From Zhaonella formicivorans (GTDB lineage: Bacteria > Bacillota > DUOV01 > Zhaonellaceae): DNA of 64,000 bases. Below the pieces are notes generated by a model. That model ran no database searches, was not told where the DNA came from, and saw only the letters and a list, made by a program, of their open reading frames with translations. The DNA is taken from positions 3,059,001 through 3,123,000 of the forward strand of contig NZ_CP085524.1 of the NCBI RefSeq assembly GCF_004353525.1. The letters are read 5' to 3'. The position numbers were made by a program, and so were the translations under genes. Within the stretch, counting starts at the first letter, position 1. Each line of letters begins with the position of its first letter. Positions 27,362 to 36,100 of this stretch are shown here, piece after piece.

Positions 27362-28285
27362 GTGCGGAAGCTATTCGCCGAATATGCTCATGGAGGACAT
27401 GTTCTGGTGCTAGTAGTGTTTTTGGAACTGTTTTCATTGCTCTTCTACCTGTCATTTGGAGAATCCTGCGCTTTGTTTGCCGAAGCCAGGGCAGCTCAAA
27501 ACCTGGAAGCTGCAGCAATTATGGAGTCGGCGCCTGTGCAGGAAGCCGAAACAATCGACGGGGAAACTCCTGTAACCCAGGGAGAAACCGCCGGTTCTAA
27601 AATTCTTCAAACAGCTGCAGAGGCTGCTCCCGTTAAGACAGTTCAGCCGCAAGAAGGGCAAGAGGAAAACAAGACAGATAAACAGGATTTTGCTATAACA
27701 GTCAATTCCAACCCCGAGGCTTTAAAATTAATAGCCCTTACCTTTGATGACGGGCCGGGTCAACTTACGGGCGAATACTTAGCAATGCTAGGGGAATACG
27801 GAGTGAAGGCAACATTTTTTGTAATTGGCAGACACGCAGAGGAATATCCCAATGAGCTTTTGGCCATTAAACAGGCCGGGCATGAAGTGGGTGTCCATTC
27901 CATGAGCCACAGGCAGCTTAACAAGCTTACTTTAAAAGAGATTAAAGCTGAAATGCAGGGTAGCGCCGCTGTTGTTGAAAAACTTACAGGAGAATATCCG
28001 GTCTATTTTCGGCCTCCCTATGGCGCATTTAATAAAGAGGTTTTGGATGTTGCCAAAGAATTGGGACAGCAAAATATCCTCTGGAGCGTGGACCCTAAAG
28101 ATTGGAGGAATCCCGGAGCAGCCGCAATAACAGCCCGGATCTTAAAGGATGTAAAACCAGGGGACATCATTGTTATGCATGAAAACAGGAAACAAACCCT
28201 GGAAGCCCTGCCCCAAATCATTGAAGGAATTAGAAGCATGGGGTACGATTTCGGAACGGTTACCGAGGTTTTGTACGATAATTAA
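27362..28285 (+). CDS. polysaccharide deacetylase (NodB domain), membrane-anchored
   Basis: Removes acetyl groups from a cell-wall or extracellular polysaccharide. It has 307 residues: an N-terminal hydrophobic helix (about 13-38), a low-complexity acidic linker (about 45-115), then the NodB domain with motif 1 LTFDDGPG (about 128-135), motif 2 HSMSHRQL, motif 3 RPPYGAFNKEV, motif 4 WSVDPKDW and motif 5 IIVMHE. The TFDD Asp pair and the two His of HSMSH are the metal and catalytic residues. GTG start with GGGAGGGCGAGC upstream. Like PdaA/PgdA-type enzymes it acts outside the membrane. Confidence 0.92.
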   Translation: MRKLFAEYAHGGHVLVLVVFLELFSLLFYLSFGESCALFAEARAAQNLEAAAIMESAPVQEAETIDGETPVTQGETAGSKILQTAAEAAPVKTVQPQEGQEENKTDKQDFAITVNSNPEALKLIALTFDDGPGQLTGEYLAMLGEYGVKATFFVIGRHAEEYPNELLAIKQAGHEVGVHSMSHRQLNKLTLKEIKAEMQGSAAVVEKLTGEYPVYFRPPYGAFNKEVLDVAKELGQQNILWSVDPKDWRNPGAAAITARILKDVKPGDIIVMHENRKQTLEALPQIIEGIRSMGYDFGTVTEVLYDN

Positions 28286-28353
28286 TTATAAGGAGAATCT
28301 GATAAATACTATGCTGAAAGAGAGGAAACAAAAACAACCTGTTTAGTGCAAAT

Positions 28354-28406
28354 CCCGGGGGGGCGAAAAAGGCCATGAGCCGATTGGCCCTTTGCCGGGT
28401 TTTTTT
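28354..28406 (+). terminator. Rho-independent terminator
   Basis: A GC-rich imperfect hairpin (CCCGG...CCGGG outer arms, AAGGCC/GGCC inner arms) followed by seven T, 68 bases after the deacetylase gene. Confidence 0.7.
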
Positions 28407-28495
28407 GTGAAACCATTTTGCAGGAATTATGCTGAATAGAACAGAATTTTTAATAACATAACAATTGATAAGATTAAATAGTGGAGTGAATCACT

Positions 28496-29377
28496 TTGAT
28501 TCCGGTAGAGAAATTAGATTTAAATAAAAAGGCCTGGCAGCGTTTTACAGAGGTGGGGGAGTTGATGCCGGGAGTAAGGCCTGTAATCGCCCGCTCCTGG
28601 TTCCGTTGCAAAAATTACGGGCTCAAACCGTTTACCGCCTTAGATAAAGGAGCAGAATTTCCTGCAAGTAATTCGGGCGCAGAACTGATAGAAGGAGAAA
28701 AACTGCTGCCTGATGAAAAAGAAATACCTATTAATAAAAAAGAAGGCGTAAATAAGACCCCAGTGCAATGGGAAACAATAATTTCTGTATTGGAACGTGT
28801 ATATGCATGGTTAGGGCTAGAAGAAGTTTTACTGGTGCTGCTCCACAATCACACTGTTTTAGCCCGCTGGGGCCAAGTCAGGCCCATGGGGCCAAGTTAC
28901 TGGCAGGTTGGGGAAACCTTGAGGGAAGAAAAATACGGTACTATAGCCCCTGTTTTGCTCCAACCGGACATCAGTAGCTGCCAAGTTATAGGTCCTGAAC
29001 ATTTTTTGGCCTGCTTCCATGATTACCATTCGCTGGCGGTAAACTTAAGGCTGCCGGAGCTGAATCTGGGGCTTTGTGTGGTGGGACCTTTAGGCAGACT
29101 GGGACCGCAAACTGAGGGTCTTTTTATGGCAGTTGAAGAGCTACTGCAGTTGCGGTTGGCTGAGAAGCGTAAGGGGGGTACTTCGCCAGTTACGCTAAAT
29201 TCCTCCAGCCTACCTTTGGCCAAAGATGAAAGTTTGGCTATTTTGGAAGCTTACGACAAGTTTTCCGGGAATATTTCCCAGACTGCGGAGGCTGTAGATA
29301 TGGGCAGCAACACTTTACGTGAATATGGCATAACGACTGAAGAGAAAGAGATAAATTGGTGTTTCTATTCAGGCTAA
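28496..29377 (+). CDS. orphan GAF/Fis-like protein, AcoR-type activator without the AAA+ domain
   Basis: A 293-residue protein whose start (PVIARSWFRCKNYGLKP, about 27-43) is the hallmark N-terminus of AcoR-like sigma-54 activators. The middle (about 95-220) resembles a GAF sensor domain. The end (SLAILEAYDKFSGNISQTAE then MGSNTLREYGI) looks like a Fis-type HTH that has lost some residues. The central AAA+ ATPase with GAFTGA is absent, so it cannot activate sigma-54 RNA polymerase by itself. TTG start after GTGGAGTGAATCAC. It may be a decayed activator or a sensor partner. Confidence 0.65.
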   Translation: MIPVEKLDLNKKAWQRFTEVGELMPGVRPVIARSWFRCKNYGLKPFTALDKGAEFPASNSGAELIEGEKLLPDEKEIPINKKEGVNKTPVQWETIISVLERVYAWLGLEEVLLVLLHNHTVLARWGQVRPMGPSYWQVGETLREEKYGTIAPVLLQPDISSCQVIGPEHFLACFHDYHSLAVNLRLPELNLGLCVVGPLGRLGPQTEGLFMAVEELLQLRLAEKRKGGTSPVTLNSSSLPLAKDESLAILEAYDKFSGNISQTAEAVDMGSNTLREYGITTEEKEINWCFYSG

Positions 29378-29438
29378 TCACTTTGAATTGAAACACTTTT
29401 CGGTGGAAAAAACACATGCAAGATAAGAAGTTCTAAAT

Positions 29439-30437
29439 CTAGGGCAGTATATCCAGCGGGTCCACCAGCTTTTTGTTTACAAAAACCATAAAATGAAGGT
29501 GGGGCCCGGTGCTTCTGCCGGTAGAGCCCACCTTTGCAATAACATCTCCTTTTTTAACAGTTTGTCCTCGTTTAACCAGAAGGGAGGAGGCGTGAGAGTA
29601 TTGAGTCCGGTAGCCGTATCCGTGTTCAATGATTACAGTACGACCGTACCCGGAAAGCGAGCCTGCAAATACAACCTTACCATTACCTGCCGCCCTAATC
29701 GGTTCGCCCTTATTGGCGGCAATGTCCAGTCCATCGTGAAACTCTTTTCCCCCGCCGAAGGGAGACTGGCGGTAGCCAAACCTGGAGGTGATGTAGCCTT
29801 TTAGAGGCCATTTAGTGGGTATAGCTGCCAAATAATGTTGGCGTGCCGTGACGTCCTTTTTTAACTGCTTGAGTTTGTCCACCTTGTTTTCCAAGAGCGG
29901 GTTGAGTGTCTCAAATCCAGCAGCAATTTTTTGCGTTGTTTCCAGCCAGTCATATCCCTCTGAACCGGAAGTTATAGCAGGTATCTGCTGATCTTTCCAC
30001 GACCTTTCTTGGGGTGAACTGTTCATTTCATCGGAAAAACTGTCAAGGGGAATGCCGCCGCCCATGGAGCCCGTTCCTTCATCTATGTTGTTTTTGCTAT
30101 TTTTCCTTGTCAATCCTACCAGTTCCCGTATTTGCCTGTCCAATTCCTCCACAGCTTCTATTTTTTCCCTTATCGACTCCTCTTTTTCTTTGAGTCGCAT
30201 AATCTCTTGTTGCTGCTTAAGGTTAATAACCTTAAGCTCTGCATAGTGTTTGGCCTCAGAACGCAACTGCAAGTTATTGCTAAGTAAGTAGATACTTATT
30301 GTTAGTATGGCAATTGTAACTCCGGCGGCCAATTTGATCTGCCAACCGGTGATTTTAAAGTTGGTTGACCTACCATAATAAGTGGGAATAATAAGCACTG
30401 TCCAGTGCTTATTATGTTTAGATTTAGATTTTTTCAT
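29439..30437 (-). CDS. M23 (LytM) family peptidoglycan endopeptidase, membrane-anchored
   Basis: Zinc peptidase cutting peptide cross-bridges of the cell wall. About 332 residues: cytoplasmic basic N-terminus, one membrane helix (about 32-54, LAAGVTIAILTISIYLL), a coiled coil (about 58-105), a linker, and the LytM domain with FHDGLDIAANKGEPI (first zinc ligands H and D), GYGRTVIIEHG and the terminal HLHF. The start at 30437 follows AAGGGAGGAACTG; the frame extends 24 bases further up without support. It is the last gene of the actin-bactofilin-peptidase cluster, a pairing known for other bactofilins with M23 enzymes. Confidence 0.93.
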   Translation of the reverse strand: MKKSKSKHNKHWTVLIIPTYYGRSTNFKITGWQIKLAAGVTIAILTISIYLLSNNLQLRSEAKHYAELKVINLKQQQEIMRLKEKEESIREKIEAVEELDRQIRELVGLTRKNSKNNIDEGTGSMGGGIPLDSFSDEMNSSPQERSWKDQQIPAITSGSEGYDWLETTQKIAAGFETLNPLLENKVDKLKQLKKDVTARQHYLAAIPTKWPLKGYITSRFGYRQSPFGGGKEFHDGLDIAANKGEPIRAAGNGKVVFAGSLSGYGRTVIIEHGYGYRTQYSHASSLLVKRGQTVKKGDVIAKVGSTGRSTGPHLHFMVFVNKKLVDPLDILP

Positions 30438-30492
30438 CAGTTCCTCCCTTGAACAATACAAAGGGTTGCCACCATGGTACTGCTTTCTCTAG

Positions 30493-31098
30493 TTAGTAGC
30501 TACTATAAAAGCGCAGCTGTTTATGATCGTTAAGCGGCTTTTCGTCCTTTGTCTGAGAAGCGAGTGTCCCATTTTGGAGTGGTATTGTTTTTTCACAGTC
30601 TTGTTGCGTGTTGTTAACATTATGAATACAATTGTCTTTCAATATGCCGTCGGCTTCATTTGGTTTTGGTACTTTATTGCTTAGTTCGGGTTTGGATTCA
30701 ATACAGCTTTTAATTGTATCCTCTCTGGTAAAATCTAAATTGGAGGGATTCATTGGCAGCCCATTGTCAGCAACCTCATTTGACTGCTTTTTCTCCTTTT
30801 CACTTTCGTCAACCATTGTGCCTCCGTCCTTAACCGATAAGCGCTGACATTTTAGTTTACCGTAATACAGTTGGCCGGATGAATATATTACCAAACTTTC
30901 TGCTTCCACGTCACCATGCACCAAGCCGGCTATCTCAACGCTTCTAGCTTGAATATTGCCGAAAAAACGACCGGAGGGAGCAATTATCACTTCACGTCCT
31001 TTATGAATTGTCCCTTTCAGGACGCCGTTGATTTCAATCAAACCGTGTTCATCGTAAGGTGTCCTAAAAAAGTTGGTCAGTAATTTCCCTACTTTCAT
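30493..31098 (-). CDS. bactofilin
   Basis: Polymer-forming cytoskeletal protein, 201 residues. The bactofilin beta-helix core spans about residues 20-95: EINGVLKGTIHKGREVIIAP, FFGNIQARSVEIAGLVHGDV and ESLVIYSSGQLYYGKLKC show the repeating hydrophobic/glycine rungs, with the usual turn GLVHGDVEA. A long charged, probably disordered tail (about 100-201, rich in Lys, Asn and Glu) follows and is longer than in most bactofilins. It is 12 bases downstream of the actin-like gene and 55 upstream of the M23 gene, so all three are likely co-transcribed. Confidence 0.9.
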   Translation of the reverse strand: MKVGKLLTNFFRTPYDEHGLIEINGVLKGTIHKGREVIIAPSGRFFGNIQARSVEIAGLVHGDVEAESLVIYSSGQLYYGKLKCQRLSVKDGGTMVDESEKEKKQSNEVADNGLPMNPSNLDFTREDTIKSCIESKPELSNKVPKPNEADGILKDNCIHNVNNTQQDCEKTIPLQNGTLASQTKDEKPLNDHKQLRFYSSY

Positions 31099-31110
31099 TA
31101 AAATATCACC

Positions 31111-32148
31111 TTATAAACTTTGTTGCGGAGTAAGCACTGTTTCTTCATGCGGTCTAGTTTGCCATAACCTGTTTCCCCAGGACAGATAGCCGCGACAGTT
31201 GGCAGTAATCGGGTCAACTGCCAGTTTTGCATGTTGCAATTGAGACAACAAATAAGAACTTATTGCCTGTCCGCCGCCGCCTGTTAAAATCAAGTTGTCG
31301 AAATCTGACACCCTCCACTGGGAATTGATTTCTACTAATACGTTTGTGGACAACTTTTGGAAGGCTTTGTCAACTATTTCAGCAATGTCAAATGCTTGCC
31401 CCGAAATATTAATTTTGCGCTTAATAATTACGCTGTCCAAGGCGTAGCTCTCTTTTTCCAGCCCATATTCCGTGGCTAAATTGGCGCTAACTTCACTATA
31501 GGCTGTTGCCAAGCCTACAGAGAGCGATATACTTTTTTCCGGTATGTATTCTCCGTCTTCTATTGCAGCCAGATCGGTAGTACGGAAACCAAGATCAATA
31601 ATTCCGGTTAGTCCCTCCAGGGGAAACGAATTTTCTTCACCGTCAAGGCTAAGAAATTGGGACCAGTAGGTTCCCAGCGGCTGGGGGACGATTTCCACTT
31701 CGGAAACATAAATCCTGATTTCCTGCATTTCACCGCCGCGAGAAATATTGATAGTCCTTTCACCCCTAACCCGTGTTTCCAGGTCCTTACTTAAATGTAT
31801 TCTTTCCACAGGAAGTCCTGTCACTACCTTAAACTCATTAGTGCGATTAGGGCAGAACAAACTCAAGGCGCTGTAGAATAGAATTTCGAAATCGTCTCCC
31901 ACCGAGCGCGTGTAGGAAAGGTCGCGGTAGACAAACTTTGAATGCCTTATTGCCGATTTGCCAACGAAATATAACTTTTGACCCATCCCGATTTTCAAAT
32001 CATCGATAGCGGGCTTATAATTGCCCCTTGAATTAAACGTTGGCTTGGTATGGCCTTCACCTACCACGCTGGGAAAAGAATAGCCAGATTCCCCGTCCGT
32101 AATTTTTACAAAACCATACCCTACATCCAGGCCGACTATTTTTGTCAT
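31111..32148 (-). CDS. ParM/StbA-like actin-type ATPase
   Basis: Filament-forming actin homologue, 345 residues. N-terminal phosphate-1 motif VGLDVGYGFVKI (about 4-15), SFPSVVGEG, a phosphate-2 region GIIDLGFRTTDLAAIEDG (about 190-207) and the adenosine motif LILTGGGGQAISSYLL (about 288-303). These match the ParM/Alp plasmid-segregation branch, not MreB. The gene sits in chromosomal surroundings with bactofilin and a wall peptidase, not with a ParR-like adaptor or centromere repeats. The ATG at 32148 follows GGAGG by 7 bases; a TTG two codons up is too close. A role in wall growth or positioning is inferred. Confidence 0.87.
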   Translation of the reverse strand: MTKIVGLDVGYGFVKITDGESGYSFPSVVGEGHTKPTFNSRGNYKPAIDDLKIGMGQKLYFVGKSAIRHSKFVYRDLSYTRSVGDDFEILFYSALSLFCPNRTNEFKVVTGLPVERIHLSKDLETRVRGERTINISRGGEMQEIRIYVSEVEIVPQPLGTYWSQFLSLDGEENSFPLEGLTGIIDLGFRTTDLAAIEDGEYIPEKSISLSVGLATAYSEVSANLATEYGLEKESYALDSVIIKRKINISGQAFDIAEIVDKAFQKLSTNVLVEINSQWRVSDFDNLILTGGGGQAISSYLLSQLQHAKLAVDPITANCRGYLSWGNRLWQTRPHEETVLTPQQSL

Positions 32149-32426
32149 CCCCAAACCTCCAGTTCCTTAGGTTTTTAAATTAATTTACTTTCTTCGACAA
32201 TTTAATTTTAATTATAACAACTTCAGATAAATTACTTTTAAACTAACCTAAATTTTAGTTAATGTTTCTGTTAACTTTTTATAACTCTGAAAAGAGCTAT
32301 GTTCAAATAGAACTCCAAACAGATATATAAATGAATTTTAAGTTAAAAAATAGGATCTGATCGAAGAGGAGAACTTTTTTTTATGGAGAATTTAATTTGA
32401 AATCACAAATGGGTAGGGAATAATTG

Positions 32427-33128
32427 ATGGCAGGCGAGAAGATTTTAGTGGTTGACGATGAAGCTGTGGTCAGGAAAGTGGTCGAATATCACCTGGTTAG
32501 GGAAGGTTTCCGGGTGCTCACTGCCGGGGATGGTGGCAGCGTTTTAGAACTGGTTCGCCTCCAGAAGCCCGACTTGATTATCCTCGATATATTGCTACCT
32601 GACCTTGATGGTTTAGAGGTCTGTTATGAAATACGCAAAAGTAATAATGTACCTATTATCTTTTTAACCTCCAAAAATGATGCTTCAGATATCATTCTCG
32701 GTTTAGGGGTTGGCGGGGATGACTATGTAGTCAAACCATTTAACCCTAAAGTGCTGGTTGCCAGGGTAAAAGCAAACTTGCGTCGATTGCAAAAAAGCAA
32801 AACAACTCCATCTTCAGAGCAGCAACAAATTCTCAGCTATCCTGGCATAGATATAGATATCCCCAGCCGTACAGTTTTGGTGGACGGGTCACCGGTAGTC
32901 CTGACCAATAAAGAGTTTGAGCTTCTGGTCCTTCTGGCGCAAAACCCAAGCCGCGTTTATTCTTACCACCAGTTGTTGGAACTGGTCTGGCAGTTTAAAG
33001 ACAATGTGGACTATCGGACTGTATTGGTTCACATTAACCGGCTGCGTAAAAAAATAGAACGGGACCCTTCCAAGCCCCGTTATATCATGACCGTAAGAGG
33101 GGTAGGGTATAAGTTTAATCACCCATAA
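32427..33128 (+). CDS. OmpR/PhoB-family response regulator
   Basis: Two-component transcription factor of 233 residues. Receiver domain about 1-120 with DDE near residue 10, phosphoacceptor Asp in LIILDILLPDLDG (about 52) and Lys in VVKPFNPK. The winged-helix output domain (about 135-230) shows LTNKEFELLVLLAQNPSRV, VDYRTVLVHINRLRKKIE and IMTVRGVGYKF. The ATG at 32427 is preferred over a TTG just before it. It is divergent from the actin gene (272-base AT-rich gap with no clear promoter motif) and converges on the giant hybrid kinase gene, whose stop is 1 base away. Confidence 0.93.
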   Translation: MAGEKILVVDDEAVVRKVVEYHLVREGFRVLTAGDGGSVLELVRLQKPDLIILDILLPDLDGLEVCYEIRKSNNVPIIFLTSKNDASDIILGLGVGGDDYVVKPFNPKVLVARVKANLRRLQKSKTTPSSEQQQILSYPGIDIDIPSRTVLVDGSPVVLTNKEFELLVLLAQNPSRVYSYHQLLELVWQFKDNVDYRTVLVHINRLRKKIERDPSKPRYIMTVRGVGYKFNHP

Positions 33129-33129
33129 T

Positions 33130-36100
33130 TTAAACAAGCTCGTTTTTGGCGTTCTGAAGAAAGGCCAGCATTTCCTCTTCAAGCTGTCGGTATTTTTCTG
33201 TGATGGTATTGATGAGCTTTTCCGTTGCGTGTAATTCACCGGTCGTGGCCATGCGCTCCAATTGTCGGCTTAAATCTGCGAATTCGTTTAGGCCCAACAA
33301 ATGGCTGCTGGATTTCATCCCGTGCGACTGTAAGCGAACGGTTGCAGCCTCTTGTTGCTCAAAAGCTTCCCGGAGCTTGGTCAGCTTTGTTGGCATATCC
33401 GCTAAAAAGGTTTCTATTAAATCAAAAAGAAAATCACTCTTTCCTTCTATGATTTCTCTTAATTCCAGACGTCTGCTTGGATGAACAAATTGATCAATGA
33501 AGGAATCCACGGTCCGGTTGTGTATTCTTTTATCGCTCTGTGCACAATCATGTGAATTTTCAATGTAATCGGGTAACCAGCGTGCCAGCGTTTTTTGCAA
33601 ATCAATTATTCGGATCGGTTTGCTTAAATAATCGTCCATTCCGGCTTGTATGCACTTTTCTCTTTCCCCTGGCGTGGCTCCTGCCGTAGTGGCAATGATG
33701 GGAGTTCTTCGTTCTTTTTTAGCCTCCAGCCTGCGTATTGCCTTGGCCGTTTCGTAACCGTCCATAACAGGCATCTGGCAGTCCATAAAAATAAGTGTAA
33801 AAGGAGCTCGGGAATAAGCTTCTATTGCCTCCAGCCCATTGCCGGCAATTACCGTAGACAGGCCCAGCTTTTTGAATTGAGAAACAATTAATTTCTGATT
33901 GATTATATTGTCCTCCACTATTAGGACGGCACCGGATTTGTCTTTCCTTTGCAATTGATTTGCAACAGCATGAACGTGAATATTTTTGTCCTGAGTTTCG
34001 CTTTCCACACTGCCTCTTTGGAATGGAATGGTAAACCAGAAAAGAGATCCCCGCCCGGCAGCACTTTCAAAGCCTATTTGCCCGTTCATAAGTTTTACCA
34101 GGTGCTTGCAAATGGCAAGACCAAGGCCTGTGCCACCGTGCCTGCGGGTTGTCGCTTGATCAACCTGGTAAAAAGGCTGGAATAAAAATTGCTGAAACTG
34201 CTCCGGTATCCCGATGCCGGTGTCTTGTACTTCAAAACGGACGGTTACAAAATCAGGTTTTTCGCTTTCCAGGAGAGCCCGGACGGTTACTTCGCCCTCT
34301 TCCGAAAACTTAATAGCATTGCTCACTAAATTTAAAAGCACTTGGTTAAGGCGCATGGGATCACCACGAAGCAAAGCGGGGATCTCAGGCGCAAGATCAA
34401 ATTGGAGAGCAATTCCCTTATTGTCTGCTTTCGGCCCCATAGCGACCAGGATGTTTTTTTTCAATGCCTGAAGGGAGAAGTTTACTGTTTCCAATTTAAA
34501 TTTGCCTTTTTCAATTTTGCTGAAATCCAGGAGATCGTTAATAATCGTCAATAATAAATCCGATGATTCCTGGATGAGCGCCACATATTCCGACTGTTCC
34601 TGGTCCAGAGCCGTTTCCAGCAGGAGTTCGGTCATGCCGATGATGGCGTGTATAGGGGTGCGTATTTCATGGCTCGTGATAGCCAGGAAATCACTTTTGG
34701 CGCGATTGGCTGACTCAGCATCCTCTATGGCTTTTTTAAGCTGTTCATTGATTTCTTGCAGCTTGTTGGTTCTTTCTGCTACAGTTTGTTCCAGTACCTG
34801 GTTCCAGTAGGACAAATAATCACGCGAACGTTCCAGATCTGCATATAAACGGGCGTTTTCGATTGAAATAGCTATCTGGGAGGATAGGAGCTTTAGAATT
34901 TCCACCCGTTCCCGTGTAAAGGCACCTGTGGACAGGCTGTTTTCCAGGTAAAGGATACCAACCTTTCTCCCTTTTCCGGCTATGGGCAGACACAGTAGCG
35001 AAAAAGTAGGCTTGCCGGACAAATAAGGATCATCGACAAACATCATAGCTTTTATTGTGTTATCAAGGAGTACAGTTTCCCCTGTACTGTCCACGTAACT
35101 TATTATCGTGCGCGGTACAAAGTCGCATTCCTCCAGGGGAACAGACTGCAGGACTTCGAGATTAATTTGATCTGGGCCGCTTTTTACCCTGGCTTCCAAG
35201 TATAAATTTTCATCTTGCGAGAGAAATAAGGCCCCTTGACTGGCGCCGGCATCTTGCAATACAACTTCCATCATTTTTTTGAGCAAATTTTCCAGAATAA
35301 TTTCACCGGACAGAAGTTGGCTGGCTCGCAAAATAGCTTCCACGTCGATCATTTGTGATAGGTTGCGGTTCGGATAAACGGTTGAGTTTTCCCAAGCAAA
35401 GTCCATCTCCCCTTGCTCTTCATTTGCCAGCCACAAGTACTGTGAGCGGAGTTGCTCCGCTTTAAGCCGTGCTCCCCAAGTGCAATAATCTTTGTAGGCA
35501 TCCCGAATGTATTTTTGACCCAGGTCGGTTAATCCCCTGGAAAAGTAAAACCTGGCAGCGCATTCACCGGCGATGGCAGCATTTTGGATAAAGCAATGGG
35601 TCCTCGCCGACTGGATCGCCCGGTCGTACATCAGGGCAGCCTTCTTATCTTGTCGGCGGATGCGGGCAATTTCTGCGGCTATCAACAGGTGCTTGTGTTC
35701 AAAATTGGCAGGGCAGTGCCGAGCCCACTGCATCATTTGGCGGTGTTTTTTGTGCAGCAGCAGCCCGAAAATTGTTTTTTCTTTGATTGAAAAAGAAGCA
35801 AACATTGCTGTAATGGTCAGACAATAATAAAAGGAGTGCTCGGCCAGATAAACTTCGCCAAAATACAGCCTTGTCAACCATTCAGCCTTCCTTAATAAGG
35901 GCAGTGCCCGGTCATAATAACCCAGGAGGTAATAAACTTGGTTCTTGCATAAGTAGTAATCAAACATTTCTTTTTCCCTGATTTGGTAACCTGTATCCCC
36001 GTGGATGAATTCTTCTTCATCGAAAGTATCGTCGCTGAAACTATCCCAACTCCGGGTCAAACCTTGCAGGTTACGAACCAGTTGCCGGTAAATGGTTAGA

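Noticed and set aside
28340-28410. GC-rich hairpin after the deacetylase gene as a cyclic-di-GMP or cobalamin riboswitch
   Set aside because: The conserved core sequences of those riboswitches are not visible, and a seven-T tail directly follows the stem, so a terminator fits better.
31111-32148. Actin-like gene as part of a plasmid partition locus
   Set aside because: No ParR-like adaptor and no iterated centromere repeats were seen; neighbours are bactofilin and a wall peptidase.
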